A stretch of 64,000 nucleotides of DNA from Nigerium massiliense (GCF_000826085.1 NZ_CCYM01000003.1:1313815-1377814), one strand, 5' to 3'; numbered from the stretch's first letter, positions 18,263-27,006 are shown. The notes: generated by a model from the letters alone, not told the origin. Numbers and translations are program-made.

Positions 18263-19396
18263 ATGACCACCTCCCGTTTCGCCCGCCGCGCCGGCGCCGC
18301 AGCCCTCACCCTGGGCGCCCTGGCCGCCTCGCTGACCGTCTCGGCGCCCGCCGCCAGCGCCCACGGCGCGGCCCACCGTCCCCCGGCACGCGGTGGCCAC
18401 ACCGCCGGCAGCTGCGGCCCGCGGGCCGCAGCGCTGGGCTACAGCGACGCCCTCGACAAGGCCACCTACGGCGGCGCCAAGCTGGAGGGCCTGTCGAACC
18501 TGGCCTGGGACGCCCGCTCGCGGTCGTTCGTCGCCACCAACGACAACAACCGCACCGAGCCGTCGCGGCTGTGGTACCTCCGCGACCTCGCCAACCCGCG
18601 CATCGTGCGCTCCCCGCTGATCCTGCGGCACCTCGACGGCACCCCTTACAACGGCATCACCGCTGACAACGAGGGCCTGGCCGTCGACAAGCGCGGCAAC
18701 TTCATCGTCACGTCCGAGCTCGAGCCCAGCATCCGGGTCTTCGGGCGCGACGGCGTCGAGAAGGCGTCCCTGCCGGTGCCGGACCGCTTCCGCGTCACGC
18801 CGAACGGCGAGGGCTCCGTCAACGCCATGTTCGAGGGCCTCACCCTCAGCGCGGACGGCCGACGGCTGACCGCCGCGATGGAGGGCACCCTGTCCGGGGA
18901 CGCCCCGGCGGACGGCTCGTTCGCCGGCTACCGGCGCTTCCTCGTCTACCAGCGCAGCGGCCGGGACGGCTGGCAGCCGGCGAAGCAGTTGGCCTACAAG
19001 GTCGACGACGGCATGCGGGTCGCCGAGGCGCAGGAGTACGCGCCCGGCAAGCTGCTGGTGCTCGAGATGTCCTGGTCGGCCACCGCCGGCAACCAGGGCA
19101 AGCTTTACGCGGTCACCACGCGGGGCGCCGCAGACGTCACCGACGTCGCGAACCTGTCCACGCGGCCCGAGCTGGTGATGTCGAAGACGCTGGTGGCGGA
19201 CCTCGTCACCTGCCCGTCGATGGACGCCCCGCTGCCGGCCGGCGCCGTCCAGGCCAACCCGCTGCTGGACAACTACGAGGGCATGCAGGTCTCCCGGACG
19301 CGCGGCGGCGCCTACCGCGTGACGCTGGTCAGCGACGACAACAACAACGCGACGCAGACCACCCGGTTCCTCACCCTGCTGGCGAGACTCCCCTGA
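18263..19396 (+). CDS. Exported phytase-like (esterase-like) protein
   Basis: The 377-residue protein starts at ATG 18263 after CAAGGAG. Residues 1-36 form a signal peptide with twin Arg ([14 protein letters not shown]...ASAHG). The mature part resembles the esterase-like domain of the phytase family, a beta-propeller-type fold: [78 protein letters not shown]. Asp/Asn-rich strand ends could bind metal. The hydrolytic substrate is unknown for most members. Terminated by a strong hairpin shared with the next, convergent gene. Confidence 0.8.
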   Translation: MTTSRFARRAGAAALTLGALAASLTVSAPAASAHGAAHRPPARGGHTAGSCGPRAAALGYSDALDKATYGGAKLEGLSNLAWDARSRSFVATNDNNRTEPSRLWYLRDLANPRIVRSPLILRHLDGTPYNGITADNEGLAVDKRGNFIVTSELEPSIRVFGRDGVEKASLPVPDRFRVTPNGEGSVNAMFEGLTLSADGRRLTAAMEGTLSGDAPADGSFAGYRRFLVYQRSGRDGWQPAKQLAYKVDDGMRVAEAQEYAPGKLLVLEMSWSATAGNQGKLYAVTTRGAADVTDVANLSTRPELVMSKTLVADLVTCPSMDAPLPAGAVQANPLLDNYEGMQVSRTRGGAYRVTLVSDDNNNATQTTRFLTLLARLP

Positions 19397-19411
19397 TCCC
19401 TTCCCTGATGA

Positions 19412-19451
19412 CGAATCGGCCGGCACCTCATCCGAGGTGCCGGCCGATTCG
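19412..19451. terminator. Bidirectional hairpin between convergent genes
   Basis: A perfect 18-bp stem (19412-19429 with 19434-19451) and an ATCC loop, 15 nt after either stop codon. Confidence 0.9.
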
Positions 19452-19465
19452 CTGTGGGGCCAGTG

Positions 19466-20602
19466 TCAGGCCTTCACCGCCACGTGCACGTGGTCGAAGT
19501 GGTTCTGGGTGATGCTGCCGCGATCCTCCATCGGGCGCCAGTACGGCTTGTACGGCGTCCAGATCTTCTGCTCGAAGATGATGTGGTCGATCTTGAACCG
19601 CCCGGCGTTCGCGGCCGCGTAGCGAGCGATCGCCCAGCCGAGACCGGACTCCTTGCCCGGGGTGATCATGAGGTCCATGGCGCGGCCGAACTGGTGCACG
19701 GACCGGCTGTTCGGACGGTAGCCACCGGCCGAGTTGATGCCGGAGAAGTTCGACATGATGTCGGCGTACACGGAGCTGGCGTGCGCGGTCAGTCCGAGGG
19801 CGCGGCCCGAGGCGGCCTTGCTGGAGCCGCGGTACGACGTCGAGGCGCGCGACTTCGACGCGGCCTTCGGGGCCGCCTTCGACGTCTTCTTGGGGGCGCT
19901 CAGCTTGACCTGCTTCGCCTTGACGTTCTTCGCGGCGGCCTTCTTCGCCGCGGCCTGCTTGGCGGCAGCCTTCCGCGCCGCAGCCTGCTTGGCGGCAGCT
20001 TTCTTCGCGGCGACGCGCTTCTCGGCGCGACGCTCGGCCGCGGCCTTCTTCACCGCCGCCTTCTGGGCGGCACGGCGCTCGGCGGTGGCCTGCTTCTTGG
20101 CGGCGGCCTTCGCCGCAGCCTGCTTCTGCGCTGCGGCCTTCTTCGCAGCGGCCTTCTTCGCGGCGACCTTCGCGGCGGCGGCCTTCTTCGCCGCAGCCTT
20201 CTTCGCCTTGGCCTCGTCCGCAGCGGCCTTCTGCGCCGCCGCCTTCTTCTGGGCGTCGGCCGTCTTGGTGGGCGTCGGGGTCGGGGTCGGCTTGACGCTG
20301 ACCTCGGCCTTCGACCAGTTCGCGACGATCGGGCTCACGGAGGCGGTCGGGAGGGCGGTGCGCTGCGCGTCGCGGCTCAGCACCGCGACGCGATCCTGCG
20401 GGGCGGCGACGGCGTCCAGCGACTCCCCCTGGTTCGGCGTCAGCACGAGGGCCCCGGCACCCGCGGTCAGCGCGAAAGCGATCGCGATCGGGGCGATCGC
20501 GCTGCGGCGGTGACGCTTCGGGGCGGGGGTGATGCCGGCGGCTTCGGCGTCTTCACGAGCGGGCACATCGACCTTGGTCTGAGGGCGGTGGTCGTCGTTC
20601 AT
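19466..20602 (-). CDS. Membrane-anchored wall-peptidase-like protein with Lys/Ala-rich linker
   Basis: The 378-residue protein has a short cytoplasmic N terminus and one TM segment (about 34-55). A Pro/Thr hinge (KPTPTPTPTKT) leads to roughly 120 residues built of KKAAAKKAAA-type units, reminiscent of histone H1 or HupB tails. After that comes a C-terminal domain of about 110 residues with SGGYRPN-like, HQFGRAMDLMI, GWAIARYAAANAGRFKIDHIIFEQKIW and QNHFDHVHVAV. This is the pattern of VanY/D-Ala-D-Ala-peptidase-fold domains with metal ligands His, Asp and His. The basic stretch outside the membrane may bind teichoic acid or DNA; that is an inference. Start has GGAGACAGCTG upstream. Confidence 0.8.
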   Translation of the reverse strand: MNDDHRPQTKVDVPAREDAEAAGITPAPKRHRRSAIAPIAIAFALTAGAGALVLTPNQGESLDAVAAPQDRVAVLSRDAQRTALPTASVSPIVANWSKAEVSVKPTPTPTPTKTADAQKKAAAQKAAADEAKAKKAAAKKAAAAKVAAKKAAAKKAAAQKQAAAKAAAKKQATAERRAAQKAAVKKAAAERRAEKRVAAKKAAAKQAAARKAAAKQAAAKKAAAKNVKAKQVKLSAPKKTSKAAPKAASKSRASTSYRGSSKAASGRALGLTAHASSVYADIMSNFSGINSAGGYRPNSRSVHQFGRAMDLMITPGKESGLGWAIARYAAANAGRFKIDHIIFEQKIWTPYKPYWRPMEDRGSITQNHFDHVHVAVKA

Positions 20603-20690
20603 CAGCTGTCTCCAAGTTCACGGGGATTATTAAGACAAGCTGACAGTAGCTAAGGATTTCTCAGGAAACAAATGCGTAACGGCAAAGGCC

Positions 20691-21314
20691 CTACCCGGTT
20701 GCCAGGTTCGCCACCGTCTGGCAGCGGCGGCGCACCTCGTCCGGGTCGTTGGGATTGACCGCTCCGTCGTCCTCGGGAAGCAGGATCGTCTGGCTCAGCC
20801 CGACGGCCACCGCGCCTGCCTGCAACCACATCTCCGCCTGGAACCGCTCGAGGCGTCCGGTGGCCACGATCGGGACGTCCGGCAGCATCGCCATCAGCGC
20901 CCGCGAGTAGGACATCCCCATCACGTCGGCTGGAATCACCTGGGCCGCGGTCGCTCCCTGGGCCACGGCCCCGCCTACCTCCTGCGGCGTCAGACCTCCG
21001 GCGACGAACGGGCGCCCCGCGGCCGCGGCCACCAGCTCCGGTGAGCACACCGGGGAGGTCACGAATGCCGCGCCGGCGTCGAAGGCCGCCGACACCTCGT
21101 GGGGAAAACGCACTCCGTGGACGCCGATGCGGGCGCGGCGTCCGAAGAGGCCCAGCGCGACGGGCAGGTCGTCCAGCCGGTCGACCGGCAGCGCCCAGGC
21201 GCTCAACCGCTCCTGAATCATCACCTCGTACAGCGGCACCCAATCGGCGACCCCGCCGACGGGGACCTCCGCGAAGAGATGCTCGCCACCCAGCGCGTCC
21301 GTGATCGCAGCCAT
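20691..21314 (-). CDS. KDPG-aldolase-fold protein lacking the catalytic lysine
   Basis: The 207-residue protein follows the KDPG/KHG aldolase layout (FVTSPVCSPELV, GGLTPQEVGGAVAQGA, IPADVMG, DVPIVATGRLERFQAEMWLQ, AGAVAVGLS). In active aldolases the Schiff-base Lys lies in a VKLFPA-like motif; here that motif reads AAQVIPA, with Gln125 in its place. The upstream acid/base Glu motif is also not recognisable. It is probably not a classical aldolase. It sits 7 nt after the stop of an adenine methyltransferase gene and probably shares its transcript. Fold call is moderate; function unknown. Confidence 0.65.
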   Translation of the reverse strand: MAAITDALGGEHLFAEVPVGGVADWVPLYEVMIQERLSAWALPVDRLDDLPVALGLFGRRARIGVHGVRFPHEVSAAFDAGAAFVTSPVCSPELVAAAAGRPFVAGGLTPQEVGGAVAQGATAAQVIPADVMGMSYSRALMAMLPDVPIVATGRLERFQAEMWLQAGAVAVGLSQTILLPEDDGAVNPNDPDEVRRRCQTVANLATG

Positions 21315-21321
21315 GCCGCCA

Positions 21322-22185
21322 TCATGCCCTGTCGCAGCGATAGGTCACGCCGTCGTCCCCCAGCCTGCGACGCATCACCGCGATGGCGTCGGGGTTCGCG
21401 TCCACCAGGACGAATCGCCGGCCCAGTTCACGGGCGACGGCGCCGGTCGTCCCGGAGCCGGCGAAGAAGTCGAGCACCCGGTCCCCCGGGCGGCTGGACG
21501 CCTGGATGATGCGGCGCAGGATCGGCGCCGGCTTCTGCGTCGGGTAGCCGGTCTTCTCCTTGCTGGACGTGCCCACGATCGACTGCCACCAGACGTCGGT
21601 CGGCAGCTTCCCCCGCGCCGCCTTCTCGGGGCCGACGAGGCCGGGCGCCATGTAGGGGATGCGGTCGATGGCGTCTTGGTCGAAGAAGTGCGCCCCCGGC
21701 GTCCGGACGTAGACGAGGATCGTGTCGTGCTTGGCGGGCCAGCGGTCGCGGGCGCGGCCGCCGAAGTCGTAGGCCCAGACGATCTCGTTGAGGAAGGCGT
21801 CGCGGCCGAAGATCTCGTCGAGCAACACCTTGCAGTAGTGCGCCTCGCGCTGGTCGATGTGGAAGTACAGCGTTCCGGACGCGGAGAGCAGCCGGCGGGC
21901 CTCGAGCAGCCTCGGCTCGATGAACGCGCGATAGTCCGCGAAGGTGTCGGCGTAGGCGCTGCGTCCGACGACCTCGGTGCGGTACCGGCGTCCGGCGAAA
22001 CCGGTGCGATCGCCGTCGGCGTCGGGGGTGACGCGCAGGGCGCGGCGGGTGCGCGCGGCACCGGTGTTGAAGGGCGGGTCGATGTAGATGAGCTGGAACG
22101 AACCGTCGCTGAAGCCGGGCAGCACGGCCAGGTTGTCGCCCTCGATGACCAGGCCAGGCTGCTCGTCCTCGACGTCAGCCGTCAT
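21322..22185 (-). CDS. Site-specific DNA (adenine-N6) methyltransferase, beta class
   Basis: The 287-residue enzyme should transfer a methyl group from S-adenosylmethionine to adenine in a specific site. Catalytic motif IV is DPPFNTG (about residues 36-42). SAM-binding motif I, FFAGSGTTG, lies near the C terminus (about 243-251), and this IV-before-I order defines the beta class. TGYPTQKP is another hallmark of this group. No restriction enzyme gene is adjacent, so it looks solitary. The ATG overlaps the stop of the preceding gene (ATGA), implying coupling. Target sequence unknown. Confidence 0.88.
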   Translation of the reverse strand: MTADVEDEQPGLVIEGDNLAVLPGFSDGSFQLIYIDPPFNTGAARTRRALRVTPDADGDRTGFAGRRYRTEVVGRSAYADTFADYRAFIEPRLLEARRLLSASGTLYFHIDQREAHYCKVLLDEIFGRDAFLNEIVWAYDFGGRARDRWPAKHDTILVYVRTPGAHFFDQDAIDRIPYMAPGLVGPEKAARGKLPTDVWWQSIVGTSSKEKTGYPTQKPAPILRRIIQASSRPGDRVLDFFAGSGTTGAVARELGRRFVLVDANPDAIAVMRRRLGDDGVTYRCDRA

Positions 22186-22586
22186 CGGGGCTCGGCCCGC
22201 ACGGGCTCCTCGCGCCGCACCACGGCCGCCCCGGCGACGGCCCCCACCAGGGCCTCCAGCGCCCGCGGACCCGAGACGACCAGGACGGTGCCGCCCAGCG
22301 CGGTGGCCAGCCCCACCTGGGCGGCGGACGCGCTGGCGATCCGCAACTCGCCGGCGGACTGTTTCCAGTACCCGTGCAACTCCTGAAGCGTCCCGACGTC
22401 GCCGGCGCTCCCCCGCCACAGGACGCCGGCGCCCGTCACGTCCTCGACGACCCGGGCGACGGCCTGCGCGTCGGTCTCGCTGAGCTCCCGTGCCGAGCCG
22501 CGGGAAAGCGCGACGATGATCTCGGCGGCGTCCAGCGCGAACCCGTCATAGGTGGTGGGGTCGGCGCCCCAGGCGACCGTCTGCAT
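22182..22586 (-). CDS. Hypothetical protein in the methyltransferase operon
   Basis: The 134-residue protein has an alternating alpha/beta-like sequence without TM segments: ALDAAEIIVALSRGSARELSE, AQAVARVVEDVTGAGVLW, LQELHGYWKQSAGELRIASA and GLATALGGTVLVVSG. It ends in a basic tail overlapping the methyltransferase start by 4 nt. I do not recognise a family. First gene of a probable three-gene operon with the methyltransferase and the aldolase-fold protein. ATG follows AGCAGGAGGT-type sequence. Confidence 0.65.
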   Translation of the reverse strand: MQTVAWGADPTTYDGFALDAAEIIVALSRGSARELSETDAQAVARVVEDVTGAGVLWRGSAGDVGTLQELHGYWKQSAGELRIASASAAQVGLATALGGTVLVVSGPRALEALVGAVAGAAVVRREEPVRAEPR

Positions 22587-22626
22587 GGTGACCTCCTGCT
22601 CGGGACCGGCCGCAGGCCGGCCGCGC

Positions 22627-23205
22627 TCAACTCAGTGTGACGGCCTGCTGGCTCAGCTTGATGCCGTGCTTGGTGCGGGTGTTCGTGCAGGTGACGCCCG
22701 AGGCCGCGCTGGCGCACTGGAACACCCCGTGGCGCAGCGACTTGCCGTGCGGCAGGACCGCGATCAACTGGTCGTCGATGCGCCGCCAGGTGCCGAAACC
22801 GCGCTGCCAGCCGCTCGCCGGGTCGTCCTTGAAGGGGCGGGCGGCCTGGTCGTCCAGACACACCCACTGGGGCTTGCCGCTCGGCCCGAGGTCGATGGTG
22901 TTGGGACGCAGGTCGTCCTCGCCGTTCCAGGACGGGCAGGGCTCGGCCTGCTTGGGAGCAGCCCCCCTGTAGCCGCGCGGGATCAGGCAGGAGATGCCGT
23001 CGGAATACAGCACGCACCACAGGTTCCCGTTCGGCGCGGAGAAGGCCGCCTCCTCGTACTTGGACACGTCCAGGGACGCCGGCGCTGGTGGCTTCGAGAC
23101 CGTCGGCGCGGGCGTCGGCGTCACCTCGCGGGGGGCCGGCGAGGGCGTGCAGCCCGCCACCGAGAGCGCCGTCGCGACAGCCGCGAGCCGACGGTAACGC
23201 CTCAT
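22627..23205 (-). CDS. Putative lipoprotein
   Basis: ATG at 23205 follows an AAGGAAGCAGG site and gives 192 residues. The N terminus RRYRRLAAVATALSVAGC has a lipobox with Cys near residue 19, so the mature protein should be lipid-anchored outside. A Pro/Thr-rich spacer follows. The folded part contains six further Cys residues (WCVLYSDGISCLIP, EPCPSW, WVCLDDQ, FQCASAASGVTC), suggesting three disulfides. No named domain recognised. It is divergent from a TetR gene, with a palindrome between them. Confidence 0.75.
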   Translation of the reverse strand: MRRYRRLAAVATALSVAGCTPSPAPREVTPTPAPTVSKPPAPASLDVSKYEEAAFSAPNGNLWCVLYSDGISCLIPRGYRGAAPKQAEPCPSWNGEDDLRPNTIDLGPSGKPQWVCLDDQAARPFKDDPASGWQRGFGTWRRIDDQLIAVLPHGKSLRHGVFQCASAASGVTCTNTRTKHGIKLSQQAVTLS

Positions 23206-23236
23206 CACACCTGCTTCCTTGCTCACCGAACGATAA

Positions 23237-23251
23237 TTTCAGCCGCTGAAA
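23237..23251. promoter_or_regulatory. Palindrome TTTCAG-CCG-CTGAAA, candidate TetR operator
   Basis: A perfect 6+3+6 dyad in an AT-rich patch between the lipoprotein gene and the TetR gene. It lies 32 bp before the lipoprotein start. TetR regulators commonly bind such dyads in the divergent intergenic region. Confidence 0.5.
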
Positions 23252-23309
23252 GTGAATATTTTGCGTGCCACAATCCCCGTTTGGTAAGGGCTTTCCCCCG
23301 GCTGATCCC

Positions 23310-23315
23310 TACACT
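23310..23315 (+). promoter_or_regulatory. Leaderless promoter -10 (TACACT) of the TetR gene
   Basis: TACACT ends 8 nt before the GTG at 23324, with no ribosome site. Confidence 0.55.
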
Positions 23316-23323
23316 CTGTCTTC

Positions 23324-23905
23324 GTGCCCAGGCCAAAACTCTACCCCGACGACCTCCGTGACCGCCTCATCGACGCGGCCTCGCAACAGCTGGCGCATAC
23401 GGGCACCGAGGGCCTCTCGCTGCGCGAGCTCACGGCCACCCAGGGCGCGTCCACGAACGCCATCTACAGCATCTTCGGCGGAAAGCCCGGGCTGATCCAG
23501 GCCGTCATCGACTCCGCCGCCGAGTCGTTCGACCAGGCGATGTCGGACGCCTCCGCGGGCGACGCGTCGTTCGACACGGTCCACGCGCTCGGTTCGGCGC
23601 ACCGGCAGTGGGCGCTGAGCCGCCCGGCGCTGTACAAGCTGATGCTGACGACCGCCGGCCCGCAGCCGGGCGTCTCCGACCTCGATGGAGGACGCGCGGG
23701 CGCGCTCGCGCAGGTGGTCGGGCGACTCCACGAGCAAGGCACGCTGTCGGGCGACATCGACCTGGGCGAACTGACGCTGGCGCTGTGGGCCGTCGTGCAC
23801 GGCTTCGTCGTGCTCGAGATCAACCGCGGCGAGCCGTCCGCGCAGGGCGAGGGTCAGGTGCACCGCGCCCAGACGCTGCTGCTGCGCGGCGCCACCGTCG
23901 CCTGA
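23324..23905 (+). CDS. TetR-family transcriptional regulator
   Basis: The 193-residue protein has an N-terminal TetR helix-turn-helix (about residues 10-55): DRLIDAASQQLAHTGTEGLS, LRELTATQGASTNAIYSIFGGKPGLI. The C-terminal ligand domain (about 60-190) is a WHG-type TetR C-terminal domain (WALSRPALYKLMLT, LTLALWAVVHGFVVLEINRG). It probably represses itself and the divergent lipoprotein gene through the palindrome at 23237-23251. Leaderless GTG start. Confidence 0.9.
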   Translation: MPRPKLYPDDLRDRLIDAASQQLAHTGTEGLSLRELTATQGASTNAIYSIFGGKPGLIQAVIDSAAESFDQAMSDASAGDASFDTVHALGSAHRQWALSRPALYKLMLTTAGPQPGVSDLDGGRAGALAQVVGRLHEQGTLSGDIDLGELTLALWAVVHGFVVLEINRGEPSAQGEGQVHRAQTLLLRGATVA

Positions 23906-23911
23906 GCCGCG

Positions 23912-24490
23912 TCACTGCACCGGGCGGCGCCGGAAGTTCTCGTAGCTTCGGGAGGCGGTGGGTCCTCGCTGGCCTTGGTAGTGCGAGCCGCGTCCGGACG
24001 AGCCGTAGGGCTGCTCGGCGGCCGAGCTGAGCTGGAAGAAGCACAGCTGGCCGATCTTCATCCCCGGCCACAGCATGATCGGCATGGTCGCGACGTTCGA
24101 CAGCTCGAGCGTGACGTGCCCGCTGAAACCCGGGTCGACGAAGCCGGCGGTCGCGTGGGTCAGCAGCCCGAGGCGTCCCAGCGACGACTTGCCCTCGACG
24201 CGGGCCGCGACATCGTCGGCCAGCGCCAGCGACTCCAACGTGCTGGCCAGCACGAACTCGCCGGGGTGCAGGACGAACGGCTCGTCGGCGCCCACCTCGA
24301 TCAGCCGGGTCAGCTCCGGCTGCTCCTCGGCCGGGTCGATGTGCGGGTACTTGTGGTTGTCGAAGAGCCGGAAATAGCGGTCGAGGCAGACGTCCACGCT
24401 GGAAGGCTGAATCATCGTGGGGTCGAACGGATCGATGACGATCCGGCCGGCCTCGATGCGGGCCTTGATGTCGCGATCACTGAGCAGCAC
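23912..24490 (-). CDS. dcd: dCTP deaminase, probably bifunctional with dUTPase
   Basis: The 192-residue trimeric enzyme deaminates dCTP for thymidylate synthesis. Motifs are [31 protein letters not shown], the catalytic-Glu segment [14 protein letters not shown], and [21 protein letters not shown]. The TAGFxDPGFSG form is the one seen in mycobacterial bifunctional dCTP deaminase/dUTPases, unlike the E. coli monofunctional sequence. So it may convert dCTP directly to dUMP; that is from family knowledge, not tested. GTG start lies 6 nt after TAGGCT (leaderless). Convergent with the TetR gene at 6 nt distance. Confidence 0.95.
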   Translation of the reverse strand: MLLSDRDIKARIEAGRIVIDPFDPTMIQPSSVDVCLDRYFRLFDNHKYPHIDPAEEQPELTRLIEVGADEPFVLHPGEFVLASTLESLALADDVAARVEGKSSLGRLGLLTHATAGFVDPGFSGHVTLELSNVATMPIMLWPGMKIGQLCFFQLSSAAEQPYGSSGRGSHYQGQRGPTASRSYENFRRRPVQ

Positions 24491-24496
24491 GGCCCG

Positions 24497-24502
24497 AGCC
24501 TA
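24497..24502 (-). promoter_or_regulatory. Leaderless promoter -10 (TAGGCT) of dcd
   Basis: TAGGCT on the minus strand lies 6 nt before the GTG start of dcd. Confidence 0.65.
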
Positions 24503-24628
24503 ACGTGTGTCGGAGTCTGCGAGCGGAAGGGCTCTCGGCACTAGAGTCGTCCCGACGAGGGCCGGCGCGATCGCGGCCGTCCGCCCGAACCCGGCCGGCT
24601 CCTCCCTCCGACCCTCCAGGAGGTGCCG

Positions 24629-25816
24629 ATGACCAGCAGCGGATCCTTCGCCGACGGACTCAACGAGCAGCGCGAGGCCACCGTCCAGCGCGCCGAGACC
24701 GCCCCGCACCCGGACGACCAACGCAAGCCCCGCTACGTCCGGCAGATCTCGAGATCGTCGTGGTGGTACGCGATCCGGCGCACCGCCTTCGGCTTCATGG
24801 TCAGCCTCGGCATGGACGCCGCCGGCGCGCTCACCTACTACTCGGTGCTCTCCCTGTTCCCCGCGCTGCTGGCGCTCGTCGCCACACTCGGGCTCGTGGG
24901 GCAGGGCCGGGCGACGACCGAGTGGATCGTCCGTTTCCTGTCCCGCTACGCGCCCCCCGACGTCGTCGACCTGCTGCGCGGCCCCGTGGAGAACCTCACC
25001 AACGCCAGCGGGGCGGGGATCGTGTTCGTCATCGCGGTGCTGGTCGCCGTGTGGTCGGCAAGCGGTTACGTGGCGGCGTTCGGCCGCGTCGCCAACGACG
25101 TCTACGGGGTCGTCGAGGGACGTCCGCTGTGGCGGGTCATCCCGACGAACGTCTTCCTCATGGTGCTGACGCTCGTCTTCGGGGCGTTCTTCATGCTGAC
25201 GGTGCTGACGTCGACGGAGGTCGTCAGGTACCTGGGGACAGCGATCGGCCTGGCCCAACAGACCCAGGACATCTGGAACGCCATCAAGTGGCCCATCCTC
25301 GGGCTGGGGGCGATCTGCTACACCTCCCTGATCTACTACGCCACGCCGAACGTCCGCCAGCCCCGGTTCCGCTGGATCAGCACCGGCTCCTCGTTGGCGC
25401 TGGTCATCATGGCGGCCGCGGTCTTCCTGTTCACGCAGTACGTCATCCGGTTCGGCCGGTTCAACGCGATGTACGGCGTGGTCGGCTCGGTGACCGTGCT
25501 GCTGCTGGTGTTGTGGCTGGCCAACGTGGCGCTGGTGCTAGGCGTCCGGCTGGACGCCGAGCTGGAGCGGGTCCGGGAGTTGCAGGCCGGCATCGCCGCC
25601 GAGGAGCGCCTGCAGCTGCCGCCGCGGGACGAGCGGATGGCGATCGCCACCGGGCGCACCCAGCAGCGGTTCGTCGAGCAGGGCCGCGCGATCCGCGAGC
25701 GCTACGCCCACATCGATTACGCCGCCGAGAACGCCAGCCCGTCCGATCCGCCGGAGCCCGGGCCCGAAGCGGACGCCGGGTCCTGCGACGGCGGCTCGGG
25801 GGCCTCTCGGGCCTGA
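24629..25816 (+). CDS. YihY/BrkB-family inner membrane protein
   Basis: The 395-residue protein belongs to the YihY/virulence factor BrkB family. A polar N terminus of about 45 residues precedes six TM helices between about 55 and 305, including the family segment MDAAGALTYYSVLSLFPALLAL, then GRVANDVYGVVEGRPLWR, YYATPNVRQPRFRW and FNAMYGVVGSVTVLLLVLWL. A long hydrophilic C-terminal tail includes a predicted helix ELERVRELQAGIAAEERLQL. Function of the family is not settled; it is not tRNA-processing RNase BN as once proposed. ATG at 24629 follows AGGAGGTG. Confidence 0.9.
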   Translation: MTSSGSFADGLNEQREATVQRAETAPHPDDQRKPRYVRQISRSSWWYAIRRTAFGFMVSLGMDAAGALTYYSVLSLFPALLALVATLGLVGQGRATTEWIVRFLSRYAPPDVVDLLRGPVENLTNASGAGIVFVIAVLVAVWSASGYVAAFGRVANDVYGVVEGRPLWRVIPTNVFLMVLTLVFGAFFMLTVLTSTEVVRYLGTAIGLAQQTQDIWNAIKWPILGLGAICYTSLIYYATPNVRQPRFRWISTGSSLALVIMAAAVFLFTQYVIRFGRFNAMYGVVGSVTVLLLVLWLANVALVLGVRLDAELERVRELQAGIAAEERLQLPPRDERMAIATGRTQQRFVEQGRAIRERYAHIDYAAENASPSDPPEPGPEADAGSCDGGSGASRA

Positions 25817-25883
25817 CGACGCCGGACGCCTCCCGCGCCGGTGGGATGTTGCCTGGGCCCCCGGGCGATGGTTGTCTGGATGG

Positions 25884-26576
25884 GTGACGAGTGACCTCTT
25901 CGACAGCGCGTTCCCCCCTGACCCGAGGACGTTCGCCGGTGCGATCAGCCTGCGGCTCGCGTCCGGGGCCGTCTCGGTGGACGAGGTCATCGAGGAGTTC
26001 AGCGAGATCGCCGGCGACGTCGAGTCGCCCTTCCTCGACGACGAGCCCATCGACCCCATCGACGTACCGGGGATCGTCGCCGCCGTGGCCGCCGAGTACC
26101 GCCGCTGCGTCATGTTCACGTCCGCGGACGCCCGCGCTCTCATCAACGCGCTCGACCGGCTCGCCGACGCGCGCATCCTCTACGTCTACGGCGAGGGCCG
26201 AGACGTCGCCGAGTCGCTGGAGGCCGTCACCGGCATGGCCGAGGCGGTGGCCGAGAACGGCGTGGAGCTGCGGGGCGCCCTGTACTCGACGCTGCAGGAC
26301 CTCGAGCGCATGATCATGGACGGCCGGCTCGTCATCCGCATGGACGACCGAACCGGCGCCGACGACGGCGCCCTCATCGAGGACGTGGTGGCGTTGCTGA
26401 ACAGCCTCGGCCTCACCGCCGGGTGGACGCCGCCGGAGCGGCGCATCGTCGTCGACCCCATCCATTTCCGCGCACCGCTGGTCACCGACGAGGAGACGCC
26501 CTCGGACGCCGGCCCGCCCGTCCCGGACCCCGCGGTCGCCGCGCCGACCCCGCTCGCCCAGGACGAGCAGCAGTAG
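25884..26576 (+). CDS. Hypothetical acidic protein
   Basis: About 230 residues with no TM segments and a strongly acidic composition. Repeated helical blocks are visible: AGAISLRLASGAVSVDEVIE, VAAEYRRCVMFTSADARALI, ALDRLADARILYVYGEGRDV, and GALIEDVVALLNSLGLTAGW. It ends in a Pro/Ala-rich tail. The start is uncertain: GTG 25884 is used, but a TTG at 25872 is in frame and neither has a good ribosome site. No family recognised. Confidence 0.55.
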   Translation: MTSDLFDSAFPPDPRTFAGAISLRLASGAVSVDEVIEEFSEIAGDVESPFLDDEPIDPIDVPGIVAAVAAEYRRCVMFTSADARALINALDRLADARILYVYGEGRDVAESLEAVTGMAEAVAENGVELRGALYSTLQDLERMIMDGRLVIRMDDRTGADDGALIEDVVALLNSLGLTAGWTPPERRIVVDPIHFRAPLVTDEETPSDAGPPVPDPAVAAPTPLAQDEQQ

Positions 26577-26717
26577 CTGCAGGGCAAGGTAACGTCCCGG
26601 CAAACGAGCGACGAAGTCTCGGTGCCATCTGTTCCGCTCTAGACGACCGGGGGTGGTGGGACGGGCGTGGGTAGGCATGATGGGGGGTCGTTGGCCCTAC
26701 GAACCCGGGAGTGAACC

Positions 26718-26936
26718 ATGGCCGAGCGCCTGGACTTCTTGAACGGCGTGAACCGCCTTCACGCGTTCTACACCGAGAACGTGCGCATCCTCGCGCACGC
26801 CTACAACCTCAGCGACGAGGAGGCCTCGCAGTTGCTGGAGCAGACCGGCTTCCACAACGTCGCCCGCTCGATCCTCCGCCCGCCGCAGGTCGAGACCCGG
26901 CTGGAGGACCTCACCAACCAGGTGGGCGACATCTGA
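26718..26936 (+). CDS. Small helical protein of unknown function
   Basis: A 72-residue soluble protein (AERLDFLNGVNRLHAFYTEN... ending LEDLTNQVGDI) that looks all-helical. ATG follows CGGGAG. Codon use is typical of the region and the frame is clean, which supports it as real. No family recognised. Confidence 0.6.
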   Translation: MAERLDFLNGVNRLHAFYTENVRILAHAYNLSDEEASQLLEQTGFHNVARSILRPPQVETRLEDLTNQVGDI

Positions 26937-26993
26937 CCACCGTCCGGGTCGGTTCGAGACCCTGGTCGGACGACGCCGCCGCGACCCTCCGCC

Positions 26994-26999
26994 TAGGCT
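26994..26999 (+). promoter_or_regulatory. Leaderless promoter -10 (TAGGCT) of the CPBP-like gene
   Basis: TAGGCT ends 7 nt before the GTG at 27007. Confidence 0.65.
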
Positions 27000-27006
27000 G
27001 AGGGTC

